Source: Chloroflexota bacterium
GTDB lineage: Bacteria; Chloroflexota; Anaerolineae; Anaerolineales; UBA4823
Length of the DNA: 64,000 nucleotides
Assembly (NCBI GenBank): GCA_029557965.1
Contig: JAKQIM010000031.1
Span: forward strand, 62,001-126,000
Direction: 5' to 3'
This document shows, piece by piece, positions 43,180 through 51,479 of the stretch (positions are counted from its first letter, which is position 1; each line of letters begins with the position of its first letter). The notes beneath the pieces were generated by a model. The model did no database searches, had not been told where the DNA came from, and saw only the letters and a program-made list of their open reading frames with translations. The translations under genes and the position numbers were made by a program.

Positions 43180-43698
43180 TTATATCCTGAGCACCTGGTC
43201 GCAAACACTGCGAAAACCGCAGTGCGCACAGCGCTCTGGGGCATCGTGAGAGCGCGGCAGGTTCTTCTGGTTAGATTTTTCGTGCAGCTCGCCGATGATG
43301 TTCAAAACGGCCTCTTCTAGGGCCGGCGTATAATCGACCGCAAAAGTGCGCGTGGGATAATTGATGATGCCATAAGGCGGGCGCTTACCATACGTGCGTT
43401 CTACCAGCAAGCAATATGCCCCCAATTGGTAAATATGGGCATCATAAGGCGCATCGACCGCACGCGTTGATTTGACCTCTACCGGGATGATCACATCGCC
43501 TTGCTCGACCAGGTAATCAGGCTTGCCTGTCAGACCCAGGTCGGGATCAAAGAGCGGTTTCTCGGCTTTGTTCCAACGGCTGGTATCGGCATAGATCACT
43601 CGCCCACCCGGCAGACCAAGCTGGCGTTTTTGATAACCCGAAAGGACAAATAAAACCACCGCCAACAGTAAACATAAGATCCCAACAATAGGCCACAT
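43180..43698 (-). CDS. Cas4-like PD-(D/E)XK nuclease, C-terminal part with membrane anchor
   Basis: A 172-residue protein with an N-terminal TM (about 3-22) followed by the catalytic core of a Cas4/RecB-type nuclease: LTGKPDYLVEQG (motif II Asp) and IIPVEVKSTRA (E-x-K motif III), then the QLGAYCLL helix. The C-terminus has ERCAHCGFRSVC, the three-Cys half (C-x2-C-x5-C) of the [4Fe-4S] site. The first Cys of this site, in the N-terminal segment of normal Cas4, is absent but occurs in the 86-residue protein encoded just upstream. There are no CRISPR genes nearby. Confidence 0.82.
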   Translation of the reverse strand: MWPIVGILCLLLAVVLFVLSGYQKRQLGLPGGRVIYADTSRWNKAEKPLFDPDLGLTGKPDYLVEQGDVIIPVEVKSTRAVDAPYDAHIYQLGAYCLLVERTYGKRPPYGIINYPTRTFAVDYTPALEEAVLNIIGELHEKSNQKNLPRSHDAPERCAHCGFRSVCDQVLRI

Positions 43699-43707
43699 AA
43701 GGTCACT

Positions 43708-43968
43708 TTAGAAGACTGGCTCAGCCAGGCTGGCTAACAGGGCCTGCACGGCAACAACACTTAAGATCACCACGCCCAACAACACCAGCCCGTAAGCCAG
43801 GGTTTTCAAACAACCCGAAGCCAGGGCCATCCGCCCGTGCTGCTCGTGCAGATCACTGCCGGCGGCTAATTCAGCCAGGTTTTGGCTCTCATAACCCTGG
43901 CGGTCATACCACCAGGCCCTCTGGCAGAAGAGGTAAGAACCGAGTTCAGAGGCGCGGACGATGCGCAT
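43708..43968 (-). CDS. Cas4-like N-terminal part with membrane anchor
   Basis: An 86-residue protein starting MRIVRASELGSYLFCQRAWW, the standard N-terminal motif of Cas4-like nucleases with its single cluster-binding Cys (Cys15). A short helical part follows and the C-terminal third is a TM helix (about 55-80). The stop is TAA and the next gene starts 9 bases later, so the two would form a complete nuclease as two chains meeting at the membrane. A frameshift is unlikely because both parts have their own TM and start. Confidence 0.78.
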   Translation of the reverse strand: MRIVRASELGSYLFCQRAWWYDRQGYESQNLAELAAGSDLHEQHGRMALASGCLKTLAYGLVLLGVVILSVVAVQALLASLAEPVF

Positions 43969-43972
43969 GGGT

Positions 43973-44623
43973 TTATCCGTTTGAATTCTGGTGGCGGTCC
44001 AGGCGTTCTTCCAGTTGATGCATGCTGTTTTCCAGGCGGCCCTGGCGCAGGCTCATGGTCAGGTCGCCGCGCGTGCGCTCAATGATGGCCCGTGCCACGT
44101 CGGTCAGGCGGCGCAGCCCACCCGTGATGGCATCGGGATAATCCATGGTCACCAGCACCGCGTAGATATCGTCCATTTCACCCAGTAAGCGCTCGGCTTC
44201 GGCAGGCTGATCTTTTAACAGTGCATCCAGGCTGCGGCGGCGCAGCTCGCCCACCGCCTCTGATAGGCCCTGCAAATAGGTCGCCGGCTCAAGAGAAAGC
44301 TCCTCGGGGCTGGGCAGCGGCTTAGCGCCCACCAGGGCATACACCAGGTTCGCTTCGGCGTATTCTTTGAGCGCATCCTGTGTGTAGCCGGCATGGTACA
44401 GGTCGGGGAAATCATCCAGGTCGCTGCGCAGGGCGGCTGCCAGGCCGGCCGCGTCTGCCAGGTGCTGCTGTGCCAGCGGCTCTTCGTCGCGATGAATGGC
44501 GCGGATGGCATTGGCACAATGGCGCGTGAGGGTACGGGCCTGTGAAAGCGCCCGATCGCGTGCCGCTGTGCGTACCTCAAAGGCCGCATGGATACGCTCA
44601 GCAATCTCGTCTAATTCGGGCAT
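43973..44623 (-). CDS. translin family protein
   Basis: A 216-residue all-helical protein matching archaeal and bacterial translin: AIRAIHRDEE (about 40-50), DLYHAGYTQDALKEYAEANLVYAL (in two parts, about 75-100), LPSPEELSLEPATYLQGLSEAVGELRR (split) and YPDAITGGLRRLTDVARAIIERTRGDLT (split, near 165-195). Translins are octameric single-strand RNA/DNA binding proteins; with TRAX, which is absent here, they can act as RNases. The ATG at 44623 has a GAGGAG ribosome binding site; a longer reading to 44749 overlaps DUF3467 and is rejected. It lies four bases after the DUF3467 gene. Confidence 0.92.
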   Translation of the reverse strand: MPELDEIAERIHAAFEVRTAARDRALSQARTLTRHCANAIRAIHRDEEPLAQQHLADAAGLAAALRSDLDDFPDLYHAGYTQDALKEYAEANLVYALVGAKPLPSPEELSLEPATYLQGLSEAVGELRRRSLDALLKDQPAEAERLLGEMDDIYAVLVTMDYPDAITGGLRRLTDVARAIIERTRGDLTMSLRQGRLENSMHQLEERLDRHQNSNG

Positions 44624-44627
44624 GCGC

Positions 44628-44972
44628 TTACTCCTCTTTGTCCTTCTCTTTATCCTTGGCTGGCGGACGGAAAAGAAAATCTGCCAGGGTAGACTCAGTG
44701 GGGGTCTTGATCTCGCCGAAAGCCGTCTCATAGCGCGCCAGGTTTTCACCCAAGGCCCGGTAAAGCAGCTTGGCCCCCAATGGCGACATCACCACCCGCG
44801 CATTGACGCGCGCTTGCGGCAAGCCGGGCAGTAAATGGGCAAAATCAAACACCAGCTCAGAAGGAGAATGAGCGATGCGCACCAGGTTAGCATAGACCGA
44901 ATCCAGATCAGCGCGCACCTCCAAAACAGGGTGCGTGGGCACGGGGGGACGGTTGTTTGCAGGCAGGGACAT
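44628..44972 (-). CDS. DUF3467 protein
   Basis: A 114-residue protein of the DUF3467 family: DSVYANLVRIAHSPSELVFDF, split by me as DSVYANLVRI and AHSPSELVFDF (about 24-45), then ARVVMSPLGAKLLYRALGENLARYE and FGEI. The C-terminus is a charged Lys/Glu tail. The function is unknown; the family is widespread and often paired with DNA or RNA processing genes. It is between ssb and translin on the same strand. Confidence 0.88.
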   Translation of the reverse strand: MSLPANNRPPVPTHPVLEVRADLDSVYANLVRIAHSPSELVFDFAHLLPGLPQARVNARVVMSPLGAKLLYRALGENLARYETAFGEIKTPTESTLADFLFRPPAKDKEKDKEE

Positions 44973-45051
44973 GAATGCCTCCAGATAGGCGGCAGGTGGC
45001 CGCCAGGCTTACACAACGACCACCTGCTCACACCTACGTCACAGATTGAAT

Positions 45052-45468
45052 TTAGAAGGGGATCGGCTCATCGTCGGCAGGGGCTTCAGAGGCCGCATAA
45101 CCTGCGCCGCCATCTTCGTCGCCGCGGGATGACAAGAAGCGCACTGTTTGAGCGTTCACTTCAAAAGAAGCGCCGGTCGTGCCATCCTGGCGTGAGTAAA
45201 CGCGCGGCCCACCGGTTTCTTTATCGGGAACAAGACGCCCTTCTACCAAGACCTTACTCCCCCGCTTGAGGTATTGGTTGCAGGTCTCGGCCTGCTTACC
45301 CCAGGTAGAGACGCGGAACCAGATGGTTTCTTTGACCATCTGCCCGTCGCTGCCGGTGTATTGGCGGTTGGTTGCCAGGCTGAAGTTGGTCACCGCCTGC
45401 CCCGAGGGCGTATAACGCATCTCGGGATCCTTGCCCAGATTGCCAACAATGATAATGGTGTGGTACAT
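45052..45468 (-). CDS. ssb: single-stranded DNA-binding protein
   Basis: A 138-residue SSB. The OB fold (about 1-110) begins MYHTIIIVGNLGKDPEMRYT and includes WFRVSTWGKQAETCNQYLKRG; a short acidic linker ends in DDEPIPF, the canonical tail that recruits repair proteins. I chose the ATG at 45468 because of the GGAGGA ribosome binding site just upstream. The leader contains an 8-bp hairpin (45507-45527) and an upstream TACAAT box near 45572. It is the first gene of the run to recN. Confidence 0.96.
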   Translation of the reverse strand: MYHTIIIVGNLGKDPEMRYTPSGQAVTNFSLATNRQYTGSDGQMVKETIWFRVSTWGKQAETCNQYLKRGSKVLVEGRLVPDKETGGPRVYSRQDGTTGASFEVNAQTVRFLSSRGDEDGGAGYAASEAPADDEPIPF

Positions 45469-45604
45469 GGGAAATCCTCCTGTACGGTGAGCGGGCTGTC
45501 GAATGTTCCGGGTGACCACCACCCGGAGGCAGGTCCCTGGTTACACTCACCGATCTTTACAGAACAATTGTACTCTATTCGCCCGCTTTTCGTGAGGGGA
45601 ATTG

Positions 45605-45636
45605 GGGGTGCAGTTTCGGGCAGCAAACTGCACCCC
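45605..45636 (-). terminator. hairpin terminator of the GH3 gene
   Basis: GGGGTGCAGTTT (45605-45616) pairs perfectly with AAACTGCACCCC (45625-45636) around an 8-base loop, just beyond the end of the GH3 gene. The T-run is short, so the terminator is moderate. Confidence 0.65.
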
Positions 45637-45642
45637 ACATCA

Positions 45643-47919
45643 TCACTCCATACCGTGCACCTGCTTCAACAGGCCGGCTACCATATCCTCTGGATGAACC
45701 GGCAGCGCGCTCGCCATGAACATGAGCACGCTCACCAATGGCATATCATTCATCATTTCCATGACATCCACGCCGATAGAACCTTCGCCCTCGCCGCCGC
45801 CAAAGGTTTGCCTGCTCTGGATTTGGATCTGCTCGTAGTAAGGCCCAAATACCACCTTGCCCCGTCGATCATCCATCCATTCTCGGATCGTAGATTCTTT
45901 GTCGAGAATGCAGGGCAGGCTCAGGGTTGATTCAAGATTGACCGTTAGCACCTGGCGGATATCGTCTGCTGAAGCCGCGATCAGGATATCGAATTCGCCA
46001 TCCTCGGTGATCCACTGCTTGTACTTGGGGTGGTAATAGGCAAAGGCGCGGAAATCCAGCGGGATAGAGACGGATTTGGTCTCGCCGGGTTCAAGCGCCA
46101 CCTTTGCAAAGCCCTTCAATTCCTTCTCGGGCCGCACCAGGCCAGACTTTTGATCGTGGACGTAGACCTGGACGATTTCTTTGCCGCCCACACCGCCGGT
46201 GTTCGTCACATCCACCGTCACGGTCAACCCATCAATGTCTTTGAAGGTCTTGGCCGATACCCTGGGGTTGCTGTACGCAAAAGTGGTGTAACTCAACCCG
46301 TGGCCAAAGGGGAACAAGACTGGGATTTCTTTCATATCATAGTACCGGTAGCCAATGAACAACCCCTCCCCATAGCGCACCTGGCCCGCGCCCCCTGGCC
46401 AATTGAGATGAGCAGGGGTATCCGCCAGCTTATGTGGGAACGTTTCAGCCAACTTACCGCTGGGATTGACCTTGCCATACAGCACATCTGCAATCGCCGC
46501 GCCCCCCGCCTGGCCCATCATCCACCCTTCGAGCACAGCAGCCACGCCGTCAATCCACTCACCCATCGCAACCGGCGCACCGTTGTTCAGCACCACCACC
46601 GTATTGGGTTGGACTTTAGATACTGCCTTGATCAGCGCCACCTGCTGTCCGGTCAAGTCCAGGTCGTTCCGGTCATAACCTTCAGACTCTTTAAAAGAAG
46701 GCAAAGCGATGTATAACACCGCCACGTCTGCCGAACGCGCTAGCCCAACCGCCTGGTCGATCATCCCTGGGCGGTAAGAATTATCAGTAGGGTAACCTTC
46801 CGCATAGCTCAGCTCGGCACCCACGGCCCGCTCTTTCAACTCCTTGAACGGCACAGCCACTTTGGTGGGGTTGATGTGCGAACTGCCCCCGCCCTGGAAA
46901 TGAGCCGTCTCTGCTGAACGCCCAATCACGGCAATGTGCTGTTGGTTCTTCAGCGGCAAGAGGCCGTTGTTCTTGAGCAGAACCATCCCTTCTGCCGCAA
47001 CCTTACGCGCCAGCTCATGGTGAGCATCCACGTCAAACTTGCCGCCCTTGGGCGTTTCTTTGGCCTTGAACACAATCCGCAAGATGCGGCGCACGGCTTC
47101 GTCCAGCACACTTTCGTCCAACTCGCCAGATCGCACCGCGTCTACCACCGCCTGCACGTGCCGGTCTTGAGGACCGGGCATTTCCCAGTCCAATCCACCT
47201 TTCAACGCCGCCACGCGATCTCGCACCGCACCCCAGTCCGAAACCACCAGGCCTTCAAAACCCCATTCCTTTTTGAGGATGTCGGTCAAAAGGTAATGGT
47301 GCTCTGAAGCGAAGGTGCCATTGACCTTGTTATACGAGCACATCACCGTCCAGGGGCGAGCCTCTTTGACCGCTTTTTCAAAGGCAGGCAGGTAGATCTC
47401 GCGCAAGGTGCGCTCATCCACATCTGCGCTGATGGTAAAGCGCTGGAATTCCTGGTTGTTGGCGGCATAATGTTTCAGCGATGTTCCCACCCCCTTGCCT
47501 TGCACACCCCGGATCAGGCTGGCGGCCATTTCTCCCGCCAGGTAAGGGTCTTCTGAGTAGTATTCGAAGTTGCGCCCTCCCAAGGGAGAACGTTTCATGT
47601 TCGCCCCGGGACCAAGCACCACATCCACGTTCAAGGCAATACATTCCTCCGCCAAAGCCTCACCCATCTTCTGAACCAGGTCCAGATCCCAGGTCGAAGC
47701 ACTGCAAGAAGCGGTGGGGAAGCAGGTGGCAGGCAGGCTCTCAACAGTGATGGAATTGACATCTGGCACGCGCCGCACACCGTGCGGGCCATCCGAGCAG
47801 GTCAGCTCTGGGATGCCCAGGCGCTCCACCGGGGTAGCCGTCCATGCGCTGGCACCGGTACACAATGCAGCTTTTTCCTCCAGGGTCATTTTTGCGATCA
47901 ACGATTGAAGTTCTGTCAT
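45643..47919 (-). CDS. glycoside hydrolase family 3 beta-glucosidase
   Basis: A 758-residue three-domain GH3 enzyme. The N-terminal barrel (about 1-290) has DGPHGVRR, GPGANMKRSPLGGRNFEYYSEDP (split) and the nucleophile in GLVVSDWGAV (about residue 230). The alpha/beta sandwich (about 310-520) carries GGGSSHINP and the catalytic-acid region KESEGYDRNDLDLTG (split). A fibronectin III-like domain (about 575-660) has VQVYVHDQKSG. There is no signal peptide, so it is cytosolic and cleaves beta-glucosides or oligosaccharides. The last 60 residues are an additional hydrophobic tail not typical of the family. Confidence 0.93.
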   Translation of the reverse strand: MTELQSLIAKMTLEEKAALCTGASAWTATPVERLGIPELTCSDGPHGVRRVPDVNSITVESLPATCFPTASCSASTWDLDLVQKMGEALAEECIALNVDVVLGPGANMKRSPLGGRNFEYYSEDPYLAGEMAASLIRGVQGKGVGTSLKHYAANNQEFQRFTISADVDERTLREIYLPAFEKAVKEARPWTVMCSYNKVNGTFASEHHYLLTDILKKEWGFEGLVVSDWGAVRDRVAALKGGLDWEMPGPQDRHVQAVVDAVRSGELDESVLDEAVRRILRIVFKAKETPKGGKFDVDAHHELARKVAAEGMVLLKNNGLLPLKNQQHIAVIGRSAETAHFQGGGSSHINPTKVAVPFKELKERAVGAELSYAEGYPTDNSYRPGMIDQAVGLARSADVAVLYIALPSFKESEGYDRNDLDLTGQQVALIKAVSKVQPNTVVVLNNGAPVAMGEWIDGVAAVLEGWMMGQAGGAAIADVLYGKVNPSGKLAETFPHKLADTPAHLNWPGGAGQVRYGEGLFIGYRYYDMKEIPVLFPFGHGLSYTTFAYSNPRVSAKTFKDIDGLTVTVDVTNTGGVGGKEIVQVYVHDQKSGLVRPEKELKGFAKVALEPGETKSVSIPLDFRAFAYYHPKYKQWITEDGEFDILIAASADDIRQVLTVNLESTLSLPCILDKESTIREWMDDRRGKVVFGPYYEQIQIQSRQTFGGGEGEGSIGVDVMEMMNDMPLVSVLMFMASALPVHPEDMVAGLLKQVHGME

Positions 47920-48011
47920 TTGGGGTCCCTTTCTATAACATGTAAATTTAGGAAATTGGTATGCCTGCTCAAGGTGAAAACGAGATCATCCACATACAAG
48001 CAGACAAAGGT

Positions 48012-48998
48012 TCAAGTCTTGCTCCAGGCCTGAGCGGCATCAAATAACGCGCCCATTGGCCTCAACTCTGCCACGGGCAAAGCCAGGTTCTTGACCCGTG
48101 TGCGCGGGTACTGCCACACCCGGCTACCTGCCGGCAGGTGCCTGGCCTTGCGGCGGAATTCTGCGCAAGGCATATAACCGCACAAGAATATCTCCAGGCC
48201 GTAAACCCAGATGTTGCCCCAATCTTGCGGGCAGACAATGTGCGCCTCGCCCAGGCGCGGGCTCGAAACCCCCACCCGCCCATCCAAAATGGCCGGGGCA
48301 CGCAGGTAAGACAGGGCGTACAGGTCATCTCCCGCCTCTGTGCGGACGCCCGGAGAAAGGGTCACCTCTTGGCTGCGGAACTCGCGTTGAGCGCCCTGCC
48401 CGCCCAATTCTAGTGTCACCGGCCGCGAACACTCTGATTTCAGCGCCAGGCGCCCCAATGAAGCCCAAAAAGCCGGGCGCCGCCAGGCCTCAGGCAGGGC
48501 GTGCAGCAAAAAGACCGGCTGCTCAGCAGCCATGGCGCGCTGCAAGTCTTGGCTGTGGGGGGTAAGCAAAGCCGTGGTAAAGGCAAAAATGAACAAATCT
48601 TGGGGATGCAGGCTGTCTGACATGGCCTGCTCGCTGGGCACCAGGGCATCGGCCCGCAGCAGCTCGCTGGGGTCAGCTTTGATGCGGTGAATGACCTGTT
48701 TATCGTAAACCAAGAAACTCTTTAGATCACACCGCCGCCCGCCCAGGGCCACATCGTACTGATCGGGGTCGGTAAACGGTGTAGCGCCCAGCGTATCATA
48801 AGGCACCTGGTGCGCCGCCAGGTGCCGCCGGAAGGCCAGCTCAGCCGCCTTGCCCGCCACAATCCGCCGCAGGCGCTGCATATCGCTGCCGCCCATGCGG
48901 TCATAGGTGTGCGGCAGCGAACGGCAAGCATAGGTCACCCCACCCAACGTCAGGTCAGGAGAAAAAGGCAGCCGGACCAGGTCGGATGGGGTGATCAT
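48012..48998 (-). CDS. uncharacterised protein with a PD-(D/E)XK-like nuclease motif
   Basis: A 328-residue protein, no family recognised. Residues 45-98 look like a restriction-endonuclease fold: a helix with GKAAELAFRRHL (Glu candidate), then PFTDPDQYDVALGG and RRCDLKSFLV, giving a D-x(12)-DLK arrangement. The rest is mixed alpha/beta with a Cys-containing C-terminal part (FLCGYMPCAEFRRKARHLPAG). It starts four bases after the zinc-ribbon gene and, with the methyltransferase 150 bases further up, forms one minus-strand run. A restriction-like role is inferred from this neighbourhood only. Confidence 0.6.
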   Translation of the reverse strand: MITPSDLVRLPFSPDLTLGGVTYACRSLPHTYDRMGGSDMQRLRRIVAGKAAELAFRRHLAAHQVPYDTLGATPFTDPDQYDVALGGRRCDLKSFLVYDKQVIHRIKADPSELLRADALVPSEQAMSDSLHPQDLFIFAFTTALLTPHSQDLQRAMAAEQPVFLLHALPEAWRRPAFWASLGRLALKSECSRPVTLELGGQGAQREFRSQEVTLSPGVRTEAGDDLYALSYLRAPAILDGRVGVSSPRLGEAHIVCPQDWGNIWVYGLEIFLCGYMPCAEFRRKARHLPAGSRVWQYPRTRVKNLALPVAELRPMGALFDAAQAWSKT

Positions 48999-49001
48999 TA
49001 T

Positions 49002-49652
49002 CTATACTTTATGACCGCACTCCGGGCAGAACTTAACCCCAGGCTGGAGCTTGGCGCCGCATTCCTTACAGAAAGCTGCCACCTGCATCTTGGTGCCGCA
49101 TTCTGGGCAGAACTTGGCCCCCTGGTCGATCGCCGCGTTGCAGTTCGGGCAAGATGCCCGCACCCCCTCTTTCCAGGCCTTCTGGCTGCTCACCTGAGCC
49201 TGGTCTTCATCAGATGCAACTGCACTGGTCCAAACCGCCTCGGTGGTTTTAGCCGCTTGCGCCGCCGCCATCTCCACCGCCACATCAGGAGCACAGCCCT
49301 TGCACAGGCCTTTGCGCTCGTTCCAACAGCTCTTCTTACAGACCCAAGAAGAACAGCGCGGGCACTGCAAGAAATCGGGCCGCAGCTCTTCCATCGCCTC
49401 CGTAAAGGCCGAGTCGTGAGCCCTCTCCCAGGCAGCCGAGCGCACCTGTTCGCTCAGGTTGGCCGCTTGCCCCAAGATGCCGCCAAACAGGTTGCTGGCC
49501 GCGCCCAGGGCCGTGCTGACCGTGCCCAGGGTATTGGCCTGGAAACGCGTGCGGTAACCCGTCCCACAGCGATCGCAGATAAATTCAAACTGGAAGCCCT
49601 GGTTGGTGCTCAAATCATTATAGTTGCGGGTAAATTCGATCCGTTCTGCCAT
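49002..49652 (-). CDS. multi-zinc-ribbon protein
   Basis: A 216-residue cytosolic protein. An N-terminal zinc site (CDRCG about 26-30) is followed by an Ala/Gly-rich helical part, a second cluster (CPRCSSWVCKKSCWNERKG, split, and CKGC, about 96-120), and at the C-terminus two or three consecutive zinc ribbons of the CPNC...CPEC and CKEC...CPEC form. Such tandem ribbons may bind nucleic acid or proteins. The ATG at 49652 has a TGGAG ribosome binding site. It lies 49 bases downstream of the methyltransferase gene. Confidence 0.8.
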   Translation of the reverse strand: MAERIEFTRNYNDLSTNQGFQFEFICDRCGTGYRTRFQANTLGTVSTALGAASNLFGGILGQAANLSEQVRSAAWERAHDSAFTEAMEELRPDFLQCPRCSSWVCKKSCWNERKGLCKGCAPDVAVEMAAAQAAKTTEAVWTSAVASDEDQAQVSSQKAWKEGVRASCPNCNAAIDQGAKFCPECGTKMQVAAFCKECGAKLQPGVKFCPECGHKV

Positions 49653-49700
49653 ACAACACACTCCATAAGATGATCTAACCTGATTCTAGCACAAAAGTGA

Positions 49701-50540
49701 TCAATTTCCTTCTTTGCGGAATTGAAGACAGTAATGGTGGAAGGTATTGCTCACCCAGGCATTGCCCATACCGTAAGGAGCCAGGCGTTGATTATCCTGG
49801 CACCAGATTTTTTCATCTTTCAATACATAACTGCGGCCCAGGCGTGCCGCCAGGTCCCAGGCCAGGGGGTAGATGCGTCCGCCCTTTTTAACGTTCTTGA
49901 CAATGATGGTCAGATAGGCTCCAACCCTCAGCAGTGGCGACAGGCCTTCATAAATACCCACCAGCCGTTCGACGAACTCCTCATAATCAGCCACGTTGCC
50001 CAGGTCTTGCGGGTCATCCGAATAGATCACGTCCAGGCCGGGGCTGGTACGGCGTTTTTGCTGCGTTTGAGCGCCGCGGGCATGCAACATATCCCAATAC
50101 GGCGGCGAAGTCAGTACATAGTCCACCGGCGGCAGGTCATGCTGGGCAAAGAGCGCCGCCAGTTCAGCCGCATCCCCCGTGATCACCTCAGCCGTCAGTG
50201 CCGCTTCCCCTAGCCCCAGAGCCTGGCTTTCCTCTGCCACCACCTGCCGGGCAATCTCGGCATAAGCGGGGTTCAGCTCAACCCCATAGCTGTGCCGCCC
50301 GCTGCGCAGTGCTGCCACCAGCGTGCTGCCCGTGCCCGCCATCGGATCCAACACCACCTGCCCGCGTTGGGTGAAGAACTCAATAAACTCCTGGGCCAGC
50401 GTTTCGGGGAACTTGGCCGGATGGCGCAGCACGTTCTTCTGGCGCGGCGGTGGATTGTGAACAAACCAGGACTTCTGGAACTTTAACCAAGATTTCGAAT
50501 CCAGGTTGTTCAAACGATTGACATACGGCTTTCTCGCCAT
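49701..50540 (-). CDS. DNA methyltransferase (N4-cytosine/N6-adenine class)
   Basis: A 279-residue SAM-dependent methyltransferase. The N-terminal RHPAKFPETLAQEFIEFF is motif X and VVLDPMAGTGSTLVAAL (about 80-96) is motif I (SAM binding); YVLTSPPYWDMLHARG (about 140-155) is motif IV, with the catalytic SPPYW. The target recognition region is between and after these. The motif order X-I-IV indicates the gamma or alpha topology. Target sequence and whether it modifies cytosine or adenine cannot be told. A nuclease-like gene lies downstream, so a restriction-modification pair is possible. Confidence 0.9.
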   Translation of the reverse strand: MARKPYVNRLNNLDSKSWLKFQKSWFVHNPPPRQKNVLRHPAKFPETLAQEFIEFFTQRGQVVLDPMAGTGSTLVAALRSGRHSYGVELNPAYAEIARQVVAEESQALGLGEAALTAEVITGDAAELAALFAQHDLPPVDYVLTSPPYWDMLHARGAQTQQKRRTSPGLDVIYSDDPQDLGNVADYEEFVERLVGIYEGLSPLLRVGAYLTIIVKNVKKGGRIYPLAWDLAARLGRSYVLKDEKIWCQDNQRLAPYGMGNAWVSNTFHHYCLQFRKEGN

Positions 50541-50583
50541 ACATACTCCATCAATAGAAGTTTTCTTCGGCTATATTTCCGTA

Positions 50584-51381
50584 CTACGGCTCATCTACCA
50601 GTTGGTATACTTTTAGATCTGAAAAATACACTGATAAAAGCTCCGCACTGGAAGAAAGCGCATAGACGCCCACACCACCGGTCAGCAGCGTCCCATCCTT
50701 AACCGTGAATTGATACAGATCATTGATGAAAAAACGCATTTCATCCTTAAGTGCCCAAACCCCCAACCGCACCTGGCCGGGTGCGCCCTGTGGGGCTGCG
50801 CCGCTCAGCATGGTTGCCTGCGGCGAAACGGTCCGGCCCTGGTACAACCGGTCGAGGCGCACGTTGCCATCGCAAGACAGCGAGAAGCGGTAGTAATCGA
50901 TATCCGGTGAAACCCGCAGCAGCAAACCATATTCATCCTTGCCGCGGCAGAAGTTGGTGTTTGCCGTTAGCTCAAGGTAGAAATCGGTGAAAACCGGCTG
51001 CAAACGCACGCTGTACATGTAGACTTTTTCTTCATGGATGACAATGGTCAGGTCATCCTTACCCATCGCCACGCTGCCGGCGGCAGTTTGCCAAAGCATC
51101 CAGGCCGTCTCATCGCTGAAATCATCCTGGAAGAACAGCTCCCCCACATCAGGGCGCATCTGCGGGGTCGGCAGCAGCTCTACAGTCGGCAGCGGTGTGA
51201 ATGTGGGCGTAGTTGGGAACCAAACAGTGGTGGGGGCAGGCGTTTCGGTAGCCGGCACAGGCGTGGCAGAAGGCCGCACGACAACCGGCCTGGTCACCGG
51301 CAGGCAGCCCGTCAAAACCAGCAGAAGGGACAATCCTGCTAGCAAGTGGCACTTGACATGACATTTTTTGACACTTGACAC
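50584..51381 (-). CDS. secreted lipoprotein with a lectin-like beta-sandwich domain
   Basis: A 265-residue lipoprotein from GTG 51381. The signal peptide ends in LLVLTGC (Cys about 26). A Thr/Pro-rich linker (about 30-80) precedes a beta-rich domain (about 85-260) starting LFFQDDFSDETAWMLW, typical of LamG/concanavalin-like or DUF1080-type carbohydrate-binding domains. No catalytic residues are evident. An ATG at 51417 lies within a probable -10 box (TATGAT), so the GTG is preferred. The segment before the signal peptide contains short TGTCA repeats. Confidence 0.72.
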   Translation of the reverse strand: MSSVKKCHVKCHLLAGLSLLLVLTGCLPVTRPVVVRPSATPVPATETPAPTTVWFPTTPTFTPLPTVELLPTPQMRPDVGELFFQDDFSDETAWMLWQTAAGSVAMGKDDLTIVIHEEKVYMYSVRLQPVFTDFYLELTANTNFCRGKDEYGLLLRVSPDIDYYRFSLSCDGNVRLDRLYQGRTVSPQATMLSGAAPQGAPGQVRLGVWALKDEMRFFINDLYQFTVKDGTLLTGGVGVYALSSSAELLSVYFSDLKVYQLVDEP

Positions 51382-51479
51382 TTCGCACAACCTGACAGCT
51401 AATGTAAAATAAATCATATCATTCTAGCACATCCCGATGTAAAACACATCTTGAATTCGATAACCCATAAGGAGAGCCT

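Noticed and set aside
43180-43968. CRISPR-Cas locus suggested by the Cas4-like proteins
   Set aside because: No repeats, cas1, cas2 or effector genes occur nearby; neighbours are nadK and translin.
51353-51385. Short TGTCA repeats as an operator or CRISPR-like repeat
   Set aside because: Only a few irregular copies of five to seven bases, partly inside the lipoprotein signal region; no regular spacing.
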